From contig NZ_OMOR01000001.1 in assembly GCF_900302465.1 (NCBI RefSeq), positions 3,008,729 to 3,072,728 of the forward strand: 64,000 bases of DNA. Direction: 5' to 3'. This DNA comes from Ascidiaceihabitans donghaensis (lineage in GTDB: Bacteria; Pseudomonadota; Alphaproteobacteria; Rhodobacterales; Rhodobacteraceae). A program made the translations under genes and the position numbers. Positions 18,082 to 27,445 of the stretch are shown here, in pieces; within the stretch, counting starts at the first letter, position 1, and every line of letters begins with the position of its first letter. The notes under the pieces were generated by a model. It had not been told where the DNA came from and did not search any database. It saw nothing but the letters and a program-made list of their open reading frames with translations.

Positions 18082-19142
18082 CAGACATTATTATCATTGG
18101 CGGCGGCATTGCAGGCATTTCTCTTGCGGCCCGCCTGTCAGACCATGCACATGTCACAGTTCTGGAAACGGAAAACGCGCTTGGGTATCACGCATCTGGC
18201 CGATCCGCCGCCCTGTATGAACCAAACTACGGGGCCCCTTCGGTCAACGCTCTGAGCCGTATGGGCGAACGCTATTTTCATGATGGTGGGTATCTAAGCG
18301 ATCGCGGGTTTCTGTTGGTTGCGCAAAGTGGGGAAGACCGCGCTTTTGAAAAAGACCTGAATGATTTGAACACGACCGAAATATCTGTTGAAGACGCACT
18401 GCAGATTGTGCCAATCCTGAAGCCGTCCATCACCCGTGCCGCTTATCATTCCGGCGCCTACGATATTGATACAGATCGCCTCATTCAGGATTTTGCCAAG
18501 CAAACACGCAGCAACGGTGGTGAAGTGGTTACCGGCGCTGCGGTAACACGATCCGACTTTGCGGATGGGGTTTGGACCGTACACACAAGCGACCGGGTTT
18601 TACAGGCGCCGACGCTGGTGAACGCCGCCGGCGCATGGGCCGACGAGATTGCAAAACTGTCGGGCATCTCTCCAATCGGGCTGACACCTTATCGCAGATC
18701 CTTCGCGCGTGTCCCTGCACCGGGGGGACATGACATTTCGAAGTGGCCCATTTTCTTTGGTGTTGGTGAAACGTGGTACGCCAAACCGGATGCAGGTAAG
18801 CTATTGATTTCACCCGCAGATGAAGACGCGGCCACGCCCCATGATGCCTTTGCCGATGACATGGTGATCGCGATGGGAATTGACCGCTATCAGCAACATG
18901 TCACAGAAGAAGTCACACGCGTTGAAACCACATGGGCCGGGCTACGCACATTCGCACCTGACCGGACATTGGTGTTGGGGCGCGATGCGGGGAACCCCAG
19001 TTTTGTTTGGTGTGCCGGACAAGGCGGCTACGGGTTTCAGACGGCTCCTGGCGCGAGCCAATTTCTAGCTGATGTCATGCTGGGCCGTGTATCTGACGTC
19101 GACGCAGAATTGGTCGCGGCTCTCTCTCCTCACCGGTTTTAA
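18078..19142 (+). CDS. FAD-dependent oxidoreductase (DAO family)
   Basis: Amine or 2-hydroxy acid oxidase-like flavoprotein of 354 residues. The N-terminal dinucleotide site is IIGGGIAGISLAARL, followed by ASGRSAALYEPNYG and, near the C-terminus, WCAGQGGYGFQTAPG, which is the second FAD contact of the DAO family. Similar proteins are often called glycerol-3-phosphate dehydrogenase- or D-amino acid dehydrogenase-like. Third gene of the operon that starts at 16544. Confidence 0.86.
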   Translation: MTDIIIIGGGIAGISLAARLSDHAHVTVLETENALGYHASGRSAALYEPNYGAPSVNALSRMGERYFHDGGYLSDRGFLLVAQSGEDRAFEKDLNDLNTTEISVEDALQIVPILKPSITRAAYHSGAYDIDTDRLIQDFAKQTRSNGGEVVTGAAVTRSDFADGVWTVHTSDRVLQAPTLVNAAGAWADEIAKLSGISPIGLTPYRRSFARVPAPGGHDISKWPIFFGVGETWYAKPDAGKLLISPADEDAATPHDAFADDMVIAMGIDRYQQHVTEEVTRVETTWAGLRTFAPDRTLVLGRDAGNPSFVWCAGQGGYGFQTAPGASQFLADVMLGRVSDVDAELVAALSPHRF

Positions 19143-19157
19143 AAGGTTAAAATTCTC

Positions 19158-19925
19158 ATGTTCAAAAAGTTTGCCATCACTGCTGTTCTTGCTCTTGTTG
19201 CAGCTTGCGGCGCACCAAGTGGCACAAGCGTTGGTCCGATGATTATCGGTGACAGTGATCCGGTGCGGTTTTCAGGCAAGCAGCCAACCAGTTTTGCTGT
19301 GCGGGGGATGGATGCAGCACGGTTCCAAACGTCTGTTGATTGGGCACGAGCAAAGGCGGTTGGGATCGAATTTGTGTTCCTGAAAGCCACCGAAGGCGGT
19401 GATTTGAAAGACATAAAGTTCCGTGACCACTGGCGCGGCGCCGGACGTGCAGGCGTGGCGCGTGGCGCTTATCATTTTTACTATTTCTGCACCGATCCCG
19501 CGACGCAGGCCCGCTTTTTCATTCAAAACGTGCCGCGCACCAAAGGCAGCCTACCGCCTGTCTTGGACATGGAATGGAACCCGTTCTCACCAACCTGCAA
19601 GCGGCGCCCCGACGGGGCGACTGTACGTGCCGAAATGAAGGTTTGGATGGACATCGTCGAAGCCCATTACGGACAGCGCCCCATCATCTACACGACGCCG
19701 CGATTTTATAAAGAAAACGGGCTAAGTGCGATTAAACGCGAAGAATTCTGGCTGAGGACGACGGCCAAAACCCCGCGCGAAGCCTTTCCGGGCCAGCCTT
19801 GGCGTTTTTGGCAATACACAGCTACAGGCACGTTGCCAGGCACGCCCGGCGCTGTTGATATCAACGCCTTTAATGGCAGTGCAGATGACTGGGCGGCATG
19901 GCGTGCACGCCGCTCAGTGCAATAA
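19158..19925 (+). CDS. GH25-family lysozyme-like lipoprotein
   Basis: Muramidase of glycoside hydrolase family 25, 255 residues. The N-terminus is a lipoprotein signal with lipobox LVAAC (Cys about residue 17). GH25 hallmarks are GMDAARFQTSVDW, FVFLKATEG and the catalytic pair in VLDMEWN, followed by IIYTTPRFY and the C-terminal RFWQYTATG. It probably trims peptidoglycan from the outer-membrane side. It ends base-to-base against the convergent gene that follows. Confidence 0.88.
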   Translation: MFKKFAITAVLALVAACGAPSGTSVGPMIIGDSDPVRFSGKQPTSFAVRGMDAARFQTSVDWARAKAVGIEFVFLKATEGGDLKDIKFRDHWRGAGRAGVARGAYHFYYFCTDPATQARFFIQNVPRTKGSLPPVLDMEWNPFSPTCKRRPDGATVRAEMKVWMDIVEAHYGQRPIIYTTPRFYKENGLSAIKREEFWLRTTAKTPREAFPGQPWRFWQYTATGTLPGTPGAVDINAFNGSADDWAAWRARRSVQ

Positions 19926-22427
19926 TCAGCCGTCGACGCGAATAACCGCGTTTTTGGGATCATAGGGGCTGTCTTCTGTGATCTCGCAATCCCATAGCTG
20001 GTCTTGCATTTTGATCTGAAGCTTGGTGCCCGGCACTGCGATGTCCGCTGGCACGTATCCCATGCCGATCTGCTTGTTGAACGCCACAGAATAGCCGCCA
20101 GAGGTCAGACGCCCCACGCGGATATCGCCATGATACAGCGCTTCGCGCCCCCATGGATCTGCGTCGCTTGGACCATCGATCAAAACGGTGACGCATTTGC
20201 TGCGCACGCCAGTTTTCACAAGCGCATCCTTGCCGTAAAACTCTTTGTTCAGGTCAATGAAACGCGGCAAATCGGCTTCCATTGGCGTCGCGTCGCGGCC
20301 CAATTCGTTGCCAAAGGCACGATAGGATTTTTCCTGACGCAACCAGTTTTGCGCCCGCGCACCAACCAGTTTAAGACCATGAGGTTCGCCAGCGGCCAGT
20401 ATCTGATCCCAAAGGTAGTTTTGCATTTCAATTGGATGGTGCAATTCCCAACCAAGCTCACCAGTGTAGGCCACGCGGATGGCGCGGACCGGACACATAC
20501 CCAATTCGATGTTGCGCATCGTCAGCCACGGGAAGCGTTTGTTGGACAGTACCGTGGACGGGTCACCGTCTTTCACAAGCGCATTCAAAACGTCACGCGA
20601 CTTTGGTCCTGCAATGGCAAAAACACCCCACTGCGTTGTGACATCGTGACATTCGATATACCCGAACTCGGGCGCTTTGTCTTCGATAGCTTTGCGCAAA
20701 TAGTCGCTGTCATAGGCGGTCCAAGCCCCTGCAGACACAAGATAATATTCATCCTGCGCAATGCGTACGATGGTGTATTCCGTGCGGGTTGTACCATGAG
20801 ACGTCAGCGCATAGGTCAAGTTGATGCGCCCGACGGATGGCAGTTTGTTGCAGGTGAACCAATCCAAAAATGCCGTCGCACCGGGGCCTTTTACGACATG
20901 TTTGGTAAAGGCAGTCGCATCGATCAGGCCAACACCTTCGCGGATCGCTTTGGCCTCTTCCACGGCATGGTTCCACCATGCACCCCGGCGGAACGAACGA
21001 CCGTCGTGATCAAAATTGTCAGGCGCATCCAAAGGACCGTAGTAGTTGGGGCGTTCCCATCCGTTCACAAACCCGAACTGCGCACCGAGCGCTTTTTGGC
21101 GATCAAACACAGGGGCTGTGCGCAACGGGCGACACGCCGGACGCTCTTCATCAGGGTGATGCACAATGTAGACGTGATCGTAGCATTCTTCGTTTTTGCG
21201 CGCGGCAAATTCCGTCGTCATCCAGTCGCCGTAGCGCTTGGGGTCCAGTGACGCCATGTCGATTTCAGCCTCTCCATCGACCATCATTTGCGCAAGGTAA
21301 TAGCCTGTGCCACCCGCCGCGGTGATGCCAAAGCTAAAGCCTTCAGCCAACCACATGTTGCGCATGCCCGGCGCCGGACCCACAAGCGGGTTACCGTCAG
21401 GCGTATAACAGATCGGACCGTTGAAATCGTCTTTCAGACCGCTTTCTTCACAAGACGGAATCCGGTGGATCATCGCCATGTATTGTTCTTCGATCCGCTC
21501 CAGATCAAGTGGGAACAGGTCCGCGCGGAAGCTGTCTGGCACACCATGTTCGAACACGGCCGGCGCGTTCTTTTCATAAACGCCCAAAATCCATCCGCCG
21601 CGTTCTTCGCGGACATAGGATTGCGCGTCGGCGTCACGGATAACAGGGTGTTCCGGATTGCCTTGGGCACGGTAATCGACCAAGGCAGGATCTTGATCCA
21701 TAACGATAAATTGGTGCTCAACCGGGATCGCAGGCATCTTGATACCCAACATCTTGGCAGTGCGCTGCGCATGGTTGCCTGATGCAGTTACAACATGTTC
21801 CGCGGTGATCACGATCTGCTCGTCAGACGGCACAAGATTGCCGCCCTGTTCAACCATTTTCGTTGCGGTGACTTCCCAATGGGTGCCGTTCCAGTGGAAG
21901 GCATCGGCCTGCCATTTGCGTTCAATCATCACACCACGCTGGCGTGCCCCTTTGGCCATGGCTTGGGTCACGTCGGCCGGGTTAATGTAGCCGTCGGTTT
22001 CGTGGTAAATCGCGCCTTTCAAATCCTCGGTACGGATCAGCGGCCACTTCGCCTTGATTTGCTCTGGCGTCATGAATTCATACGGCACATCGCAGGTTTC
22101 TGCCGTGGACGCATATAGCATGTATTCGTCCATGCGTTCATCGGTTTGTGCCATGCGCAGGTTGCCAACAACAGCAAAGCCCGCATTCAACCCTGTTTCG
22201 GCTTCCAGCGCCTTGTAGAAATCGACGGAATATTTGTGGATATGGGTGGTCGCAAATGACATGTTGAACAAAGGCAACAGGCCTGCCGCGTGCCATGTTG
22301 AACCTGACGTCAATTCGTCACGCTCCAGTAGCATCACATCATCCCAGCCCGCCTTGGCCAGATGGTACGCAATTGAGGTGCCAACCGCACCACCGCCTAC
22401 AACCAATGCTTTCACTTGCGTTTTCAT
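19926..22427 (-). CDS. FAD-dependent dimethylglycine/sarcosine dehydrogenase-like protein with GcvT domain
   Basis: Large flavoprotein of 833 residues. The N-terminal DAO domain has VVGGGAVGTSIAYHL and GSTWHAAGLLP, where the His is the residue covalently bound to FAD in dimethylglycine dehydrogenase. From about residue 430 on it has the GcvT/aminomethyltransferase fold (RRGAWWNHAVEEAKAIREGVGLIDATAF, GELGWELHHP) that binds tetrahydrofolate. It likely demethylates a methylated amine such as dimethylglycine or sarcosine; the exact substrate is inference. A GGAGGGAA ribosome site precedes ATG 22427. Confidence 0.88.
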   Translation of the reverse strand: MKTQVKALVVGGGAVGTSIAYHLAKAGWDDVMLLERDELTSGSTWHAAGLLPLFNMSFATTHIHKYSVDFYKALEAETGLNAGFAVVGNLRMAQTDERMDEYMLYASTAETCDVPYEFMTPEQIKAKWPLIRTEDLKGAIYHETDGYINPADVTQAMAKGARQRGVMIERKWQADAFHWNGTHWEVTATKMVEQGGNLVPSDEQIVITAEHVVTASGNHAQRTAKMLGIKMPAIPVEHQFIVMDQDPALVDYRAQGNPEHPVIRDADAQSYVREERGGWILGVYEKNAPAVFEHGVPDSFRADLFPLDLERIEEQYMAMIHRIPSCEESGLKDDFNGPICYTPDGNPLVGPAPGMRNMWLAEGFSFGITAAGGTGYYLAQMMVDGEAEIDMASLDPKRYGDWMTTEFAARKNEECYDHVYIVHHPDEERPACRPLRTAPVFDRQKALGAQFGFVNGWERPNYYGPLDAPDNFDHDGRSFRRGAWWNHAVEEAKAIREGVGLIDATAFTKHVVKGPGATAFLDWFTCNKLPSVGRINLTYALTSHGTTRTEYTIVRIAQDEYYLVSAGAWTAYDSDYLRKAIEDKAPEFGYIECHDVTTQWGVFAIAGPKSRDVLNALVKDGDPSTVLSNKRFPWLTMRNIELGMCPVRAIRVAYTGELGWELHHPIEMQNYLWDQILAAGEPHGLKLVGARAQNWLRQEKSYRAFGNELGRDATPMEADLPRFIDLNKEFYGKDALVKTGVRSKCVTVLIDGPSDADPWGREALYHGDIRVGRLTSGGYSVAFNKQIGMGYVPADIAVPGTKLQIKMQDQLWDCEITEDSPYDPKNAVIRVDG

Positions 22428-22542
22428 CTGCGATTCCCTCCGCGTAAACTTGGCACCCTTTTACGGTGCACGCAGAAAATCCGTGCCAAACAGCCGACAA
22501 GTCATGGCAAAAAACCGACCTTTGCCTGCAATGCACCTACGA

Positions 22543-23949
22543 TCAAACAGCAATCACTTTGCCGGGATTCATGATGCCATGCGGGTCCAACGCCGTTTTG
22601 ATGGCCCCCATGACATCAACGGTAGATTGCCCAAGCTCTTTTGCCAGATATGGCATTTTGCCTTGCCCTATCCCGTGTTCGCCTGTGCAGGTTCCATCCA
22701 TCGAAATTGCCAATTCGTTCAACCAACTGACAAAGGCGCCCGCACGGGCCATTTCATCGGCGTTTTGTTCATCTATCAAAAGCAGACAGTGAAAATTGCC
22801 GTCCCCCACGTGGCCGACAATAGGGGATACAAAACCCTCTTCGTCCAGACGCGCCCGCGCGGCGTTCACACAGTCAGCCAAACGCGAAATCGGGACACAG
22901 ACATCGGTAGAAATCCCCGCCGCACCGGGGCGCAATTGCAATGTCGCCCAATAAGCATCGTGGCGTGCCTGCCAAAGCTTGTTTCGTTCTTCCGTGGATG
23001 TCGTGGACGTATAGCCCCCGCCGCCATGTTCTTGCGCAATTTCGCCAAACATCTCGGCCTGTTCCAGCACGCTGGCCTCGGAACCATGGAACTCAAGCAG
23101 CAATAGCGGCTCTTCGGGCAAATCCAATTTGGAATACGCATTGCACGCCTTCACCTGAATAGCATCCAGTAACTCGATGCGGGCCACGGGAATCCCGAAT
23201 TGAATAACCTGCATCACAGTCTGGCACGCTGCATCCACCGTGGGAAAGGTACACCGCGCCGAACTGATCGCCTCGGGGATACCCTGCAATTTCAATGTGA
23301 TTTCGGTGATAAGACCCAAGGTACCTTCGGACCCGACCATAAGCCGCGTCAGATCATAGCCTGCTGATGACTTTTTGGCACGCTGCGCTGTGCGGATCAC
23401 GTCCCCATTGGCCATCACCGCTTCGAGCGCCAGAACATTGTCTTTCATCGTGCCATACCGCACCGCGTTGGTGCCGCTGGCGTTGGTCGCACTCATGCCG
23501 CCCAAAGACGCGTTTGCGCCCGGATCAATGGGAAAGAACAAGCCCTGATCGCGCAGGTGGGTGTTAAGCTGCTCACGCGTGACACCTGGCTGCACGACAC
23601 ATGACAGATCGTCAGAATGTACTGCCAAAATCTGGTCCATCTGTGTGACATCCACCGAAATACCGCCCGCCGGGGCGTTCACATGCCCTTCAAGCGAAGT
23701 GCCCGTGCCATACGGGATCACCGGCACTTTGTGCGTGGCGCAAATATCCACGATGGCTTGCACCTCGTCCCTTGAGGACGCGAAGACCACACCGTCAGGG
23801 GATTGGTTTTTCAGCCACGTGGTGGTGTGCCCGTGTTGTTCACAAATAGCGTCACCGGTTTGAAACCGGTCGCCGAACTGCTGCTTGAGAACCCCCAAAA
23901 CCGTGGCAATCCCGTCTTCGTTGCGTTTCAGTTCGGTGACTTTCGCCAT
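22543..23949 (-). CDS. FAD-binding oxidase, D-lactate dehydrogenase/glycolate oxidase (GlcD) type
   Basis: The 468-residue flavoprotein oxidises a D-2-hydroxy acid and passes electrons to a membrane acceptor. The FAD_binding_4 domain shows PYGTGTSLEGH and DPGANASLGGM; the FAD-oxidase C-domain ends with the conserved GTCTGEHGIGQGK. The family includes D-lactate dehydrogenase (cytochrome), GlcD and D-2-hydroxyglutarate dehydrogenase, so the substrate stays open. The nearby 2-hydroxyacid dehydrogenase at 25813 fits a shared 2-hydroxy/2-oxo acid pathway. Confidence 0.88.
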   Translation of the reverse strand: MAKVTELKRNEDGIATVLGVLKQQFGDRFQTGDAICEQHGHTTTWLKNQSPDGVVFASSRDEVQAIVDICATHKVPVIPYGTGTSLEGHVNAPAGGISVDVTQMDQILAVHSDDLSCVVQPGVTREQLNTHLRDQGLFFPIDPGANASLGGMSATNASGTNAVRYGTMKDNVLALEAVMANGDVIRTAQRAKKSSAGYDLTRLMVGSEGTLGLITEITLKLQGIPEAISSARCTFPTVDAACQTVMQVIQFGIPVARIELLDAIQVKACNAYSKLDLPEEPLLLLEFHGSEASVLEQAEMFGEIAQEHGGGGYTSTTSTEERNKLWQARHDAYWATLQLRPGAAGISTDVCVPISRLADCVNAARARLDEEGFVSPIVGHVGDGNFHCLLLIDEQNADEMARAGAFVSWLNELAISMDGTCTGEHGIGQGKMPYLAKELGQSTVDVMGAIKTALDPHGIMNPGKVIAV

Positions 23950-23961
23950 TGTGGTCTCCCT

Positions 23962-25740
23962 TTATTCTCCCAGCGCGATACCTTCCCGTCGGGGGTCTGC
24001 GCCGCCTTGCAACGTCTCGCCAATCGCAATGGCATGCAAGCCCGAATTCAGGCCTCGCGCGCCCACATCGAAGCCCATGGCCGTCAGCGGTCCTTCCAGC
24101 GCTGTCGCATCTGTTCCGTCTTCAACGTCGTATTTGCCAAAACGATTTACCGCATGGGGCACTGACACAGCTTGCTGCACATCCATCCCCCAATCGACAT
24201 AAGCAATGATGCTTTCGGCCACATACCCGATGATCCGGCTGCCGCCCGGGCTGCCAATTGCCAGTACCGGCTTGTCATTTTGCATCACAATCGTTGGGGC
24301 CATCGAGGATCTTGGCCGCTTGCCAGGTTCAATCCGGTTTGCAATCGGCACGCCGTCGCGGTGACTGCGGAAGGAAAAGTCCGTCAATTCGTTGTTCAGC
24401 AAAAACCCGTTGGTCATCACACGGCTGCCAAAGGCATTTTCGATGGTCGTCGTCATAGAGGCCACGCTACCGTAGCTGTCCACAATCGAAATATGCGACG
24501 TCGAGGGCAGCTCAATCGCCTCATCATCTGCCCAGTTGAGCGCATGGTCAAATGCAGGCGTTCCGGCAGACACGTCCTTGAGCGCTGTGTCACCGGCCAA
24601 CAATCCGGCCCGCTCGGCCAGATAGGCGGGATCCACCAACCCCTTTGTCGGGACCGGCACATAATCGCTGTCCGCCATATAGCGTCCGCGGTCCGCAAAT
24701 GCCAAGCGCGAAGCATCGCCCATAAGGCGGCGCACATCCGCGTCATCAGGCCCCGCGCTTAAATCATAGCTGTCCAACATCCCAAGAATTTGCCCCACGG
24801 TCAGTGCGCCAGAAGACGGCGGGCCCATACCGCACACATCCAGTCCACGGTATGTCGCGCAAACGGCTGGACGTGCTTTGGTCTGGTAGATGGCCAAATC
24901 GATAGTACTTAGGACACCCGGGGATGCTGCGCCCTGAACGGCATCCACAATATCAGCGGCAATATCACCGCCATAAATTGCATTGGCGCCGTTCTGTGCC
25001 ATCGCCTGCAACGTCGCCGCGTAGGGCGCATTCTTCAACGTATCCCCAGATTGCAGCACCACACCATCCGGCAAAAAATACGCTTTGGTTTCGGAATGCA
25101 CGGAAAGCCGTTCCGCATCGCTTTCAACCAAGGCCGCAAGACGTGGTGAGACCGAAAAACCGTTTGTGGCCAATGCAATCGCAGGTTCGAACAAGCCACT
25201 CCATTGTGATTTGCCCCAGCGGTCATGCGCCTCTTGCAACAACGCCGGCGTGCCGGGGGTGCCCACAGACAGCCCCCCCACCACAGCATCAAAAAAGCCC
25301 ATGGGTTCGCCATCGTCGTTTTGGAACAGTCTGGGCGTTGCAGCCAAAGGCGCCGTTTCACGACCGTCCAGCGTCATCAATTCACCGGTGGCGGCATCGA
25401 AATACACCAAAAACGCACCGCCCCCGATGCCGGAAGATTGCGGTTCAACCAGACCCAGTACGGTTTGCACAGCCACCAACGCATCAGCGGCGGTGCCCCC
25501 TACCCGCAATACATCCGCGCCCGCTTTTACAGCATGCGGGTTTGCCGCTGCCACCATCCAGTTTTGCGCTTGAACCGGCTTGCCCAGCGCCTTGGCTTCA
25601 AGCGCCGCTGCAACCGTAGGATCAATGGAGGTAAATCGGCCGTCTGTCGCCCCTTCGGGCTGCACGGCGTCAGCCGTTTGTTGTGCCAAACTCGCGCTTG
25701 CGCTCAAGACCAGCGCCAAAGTAACTGCTGTCGTCCGCAT
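23962..25740 (-). CDS. ggt: Gamma-glutamyltransferase
   Basis: Periplasmic enzyme that cleaves gamma-glutamyl bonds, for example of glutathione; 592 residues. There is a signal peptide (VTLALVLSASASLAQ). It is made as a precursor that cuts itself before the nucleophilic Thr in PSTSHISIVD (about residue 411). The substrate-binding segments NAFGSRVMTNGFLLNNE and the oxyanion loop region AIGSPGGSRIIG are present. It lies 12 bases upstream of the GlcD-like gene on the same strand, so co-transcription is likely. Confidence 0.92.
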   Translation of the reverse strand: MRTTAVTLALVLSASASLAQQTADAVQPEGATDGRFTSIDPTVAAALEAKALGKPVQAQNWMVAAANPHAVKAGADVLRVGGTAADALVAVQTVLGLVEPQSSGIGGGAFLVYFDAATGELMTLDGRETAPLAATPRLFQNDDGEPMGFFDAVVGGLSVGTPGTPALLQEAHDRWGKSQWSGLFEPAIALATNGFSVSPRLAALVESDAERLSVHSETKAYFLPDGVVLQSGDTLKNAPYAATLQAMAQNGANAIYGGDIAADIVDAVQGAASPGVLSTIDLAIYQTKARPAVCATYRGLDVCGMGPPSSGALTVGQILGMLDSYDLSAGPDDADVRRLMGDASRLAFADRGRYMADSDYVPVPTKGLVDPAYLAERAGLLAGDTALKDVSAGTPAFDHALNWADDEAIELPSTSHISIVDSYGSVASMTTTIENAFGSRVMTNGFLLNNELTDFSFRSHRDGVPIANRIEPGKRPRSSMAPTIVMQNDKPVLAIGSPGGSRIIGYVAESIIAYVDWGMDVQQAVSVPHAVNRFGKYDVEDGTDATALEGPLTAMGFDVGARGLNSGLHAIAIGETLQGGADPRREGIALGE

Positions 25741-25812
25741 AATATCCTCCGCAATGTTTGAAATGATGTGGGGTGAACTTTAGCCACATCATTCCGAAAG
25801 CAAAGTGGAAAA

Positions 25813-26799
25813 TTATAGCATAGCGGGAACCACCTGATCCGGCGGGCGGTGACCGTCATCAAATGTTTTGATGTTGATGATGACCTTTTCACCCATCTCC
25901 AGACGGCTTTCGACTGTCGCTGACCCCATATGCGGCAGCAAAACCACATTGGGCAATTCGCGCAATCGCGGGTTCACGTCCGTGCCGTTTTCATAGACAT
26001 CAAGGCCCGCGCCCCCCAGCTCACCGGCCCGCAACATCCGCGTAAGAGCATTTTCATCGATGACTTCGCCCCGCGAGGTGTTCACAATCACCGCATTGGG
26101 TTTCATCAATTTCAGGCGGCGCGCATTGAGTAGATGAAAGGTGCTGGGCGTATGTGGACAGTTGATGGACAGCACATCAACACGCGACACCATCTGGTCC
26201 AGACTTTCCCAATAGGTCGCTTGGTATTCGTCTTCGGTCTCTGCACGCAGGCGTTTGCGGTTGTGGTAATGTACCTGCATCCCGAAAGCTGCGGCACGCT
26301 GGGCAACAGCGCGGCCGATGCGCCCCATCCCAAGAATACCAATGCGCCGCCCGCCAATACGCCCACCCAGCAATGCAGTCGGTGACCATCCGGTCCACTG
26401 GCCCTGTTGCATGGTCGCCAGACCCTCGGGCAACCGGCGGCTGATCGCAAGGATCAACCCCATCGTCATATCAGCTGTGTCTTCTGTCAAAACTCCGGGT
26501 GTGTTGGTGACAAGAATGCCGCGACTGCGCGCCGTTTCCACATCAATGTTGTCCACCCCTGCCCCGTAGTTGGCAATCAACTTTAACTGTGGTCCTGCTT
26601 GCCCGATCAATCCCGCGTCAATGGTATCTGTGATGGTTGGCACCAGAACATCGGCAGTTTTCACCGCCGCAACCAAGGCTTCGCGGGAAAGTGCCACGTC
26701 GTCTTCGCGCAGCGTCACATCAAAAAGTTCCCCCAATCGCCGTTCCACCGGTTCAGGCAACCGTCGCGTCACGAACACACTTAGACGTTCCTTTGGCAT
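25813..26799 (-). CDS. D-isomer specific 2-hydroxyacid dehydrogenase (glyoxylate/hydroxypyruvate reductase-like)
   Basis: NAD(P)-dependent reductase of 328 residues. It has the Rossmann motif GILGMGRIGRAVAQR, the substrate Arg in NTSRGEVIDE, the Glu partner, and the catalytic His in LLPHMGSAT. The opening NYGAGVDNID is shared with the GyaR-like branch, which suggests glyoxylate or hydroxypyruvate as substrate. ATG 26799 was chosen: the longer frame to 27009 runs through the promoter region of the divergent gene and has no family similarity. Confidence 0.9.
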   Translation of the reverse strand: MPKERLSVFVTRRLPEPVERRLGELFDVTLREDDVALSREALVAAVKTADVLVPTITDTIDAGLIGQAGPQLKLIANYGAGVDNIDVETARSRGILVTNTPGVLTEDTADMTMGLILAISRRLPEGLATMQQGQWTGWSPTALLGGRIGGRRIGILGMGRIGRAVAQRAAAFGMQVHYHNRKRLRAETEDEYQATYWESLDQMVSRVDVLSINCPHTPSTFHLLNARRLKLMKPNAVIVNTSRGEVIDENALTRMLRAGELGGAGLDVYENGTDVNPRLRELPNVVLLPHMGSATVESRLEMGEKVIINIKTFDDGHRPPDQVVPAML

Positions 26800-26884
26800 T
26801 TTGCCTCCCCTACGCTTTGCGCATGCAACTTGTTTGTGGCATGGTGGCCCATGTTGATCCAAGGCACAAGAACCCGGACAACAA

Positions 26885-27439
26885 ATGGGTAGTGGCAGTA
26901 CAGGCCTTAAGAAAATGAAACAGTTGGTTCGATCCATGATGCTGGGGGCGCTTTTCTGCGCGACCATGGTGATGTTTGTCCCGCAAGCGCAGGCCGCAGG
27001 CGATGCCACCGAAAAGGGCAGCGTTACGAATTTGCCGTTGCCGCGCTATGTCTCGATGAAAGCTGCGGAAGGCAACGTGCGCCGTGGCCCGTCCCTGACA
27101 CACCGCATCGACTGGGTGTTCACCCGTCGCGATATGCCTTTGCGCATCACCGCAGAGCACGGCCATTGGCGCCGCGTCCAAGACCGTGATGGTCAAGGCG
27201 GGTGGGTTCACTATTCCCTTCTGTCAGGCACCCGCACAGTCATCATCGAACAAGACATGATGACATTGCGAACACGCCCGGACCCCACTGCGCCTGTCAC
27301 CGCAGCCCTTGAGGCCGGCGTTGTCGCCCGCCTGGGCGAATGTGACGTCGAATGGTGCCGTTTGAATGCAGGCGGGTTCAAAGGATGGGCCCCCAAAGCC
27401 CGTCTTTGGGGTGTCGGGGCCCAGGAAATTCGCGACTGA
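26885..27439 (+). CDS. Secreted protein with bacterial SH3 domains
   Basis: The 184-residue protein has a signal peptide (VRSMMLGALFCATMVMFVPQAQA). The mature part holds two SH3b-like units: EGNVRRGPSLTHRIDWVF...GHWRRVQDRDGQGGWVH and then TLRTRPDPTAPVTAALEAG...WCRLNAGGFKGWAP. Such units bind peptidoglycan or act as periplasmic modules. ATG 26885 has GGA 6 bases upstream; ATG 26915 is possible and would shorten only the signal peptide. It is divergent from the 2-hydroxyacid dehydrogenase. Confidence 0.82.
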   Translation: MGSGSTGLKKMKQLVRSMMLGALFCATMVMFVPQAQAAGDATEKGSVTNLPLPRYVSMKAAEGNVRRGPSLTHRIDWVFTRRDMPLRITAEHGHWRRVQDRDGQGGWVHYSLLSGTRTVIIEQDMMTLRTRPDPTAPVTAALEAGVVARLGECDVEWCRLNAGGFKGWAPKARLWGVGAQEIRD

Positions 27440-27445
27440 TCCTGC

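Noticed and set aside
20004-21251. 415-residue plus-strand open frame
   Set aside because: It lies antisense inside the dimethylglycine dehydrogenase-like gene, whose motifs are clear on the other strand.
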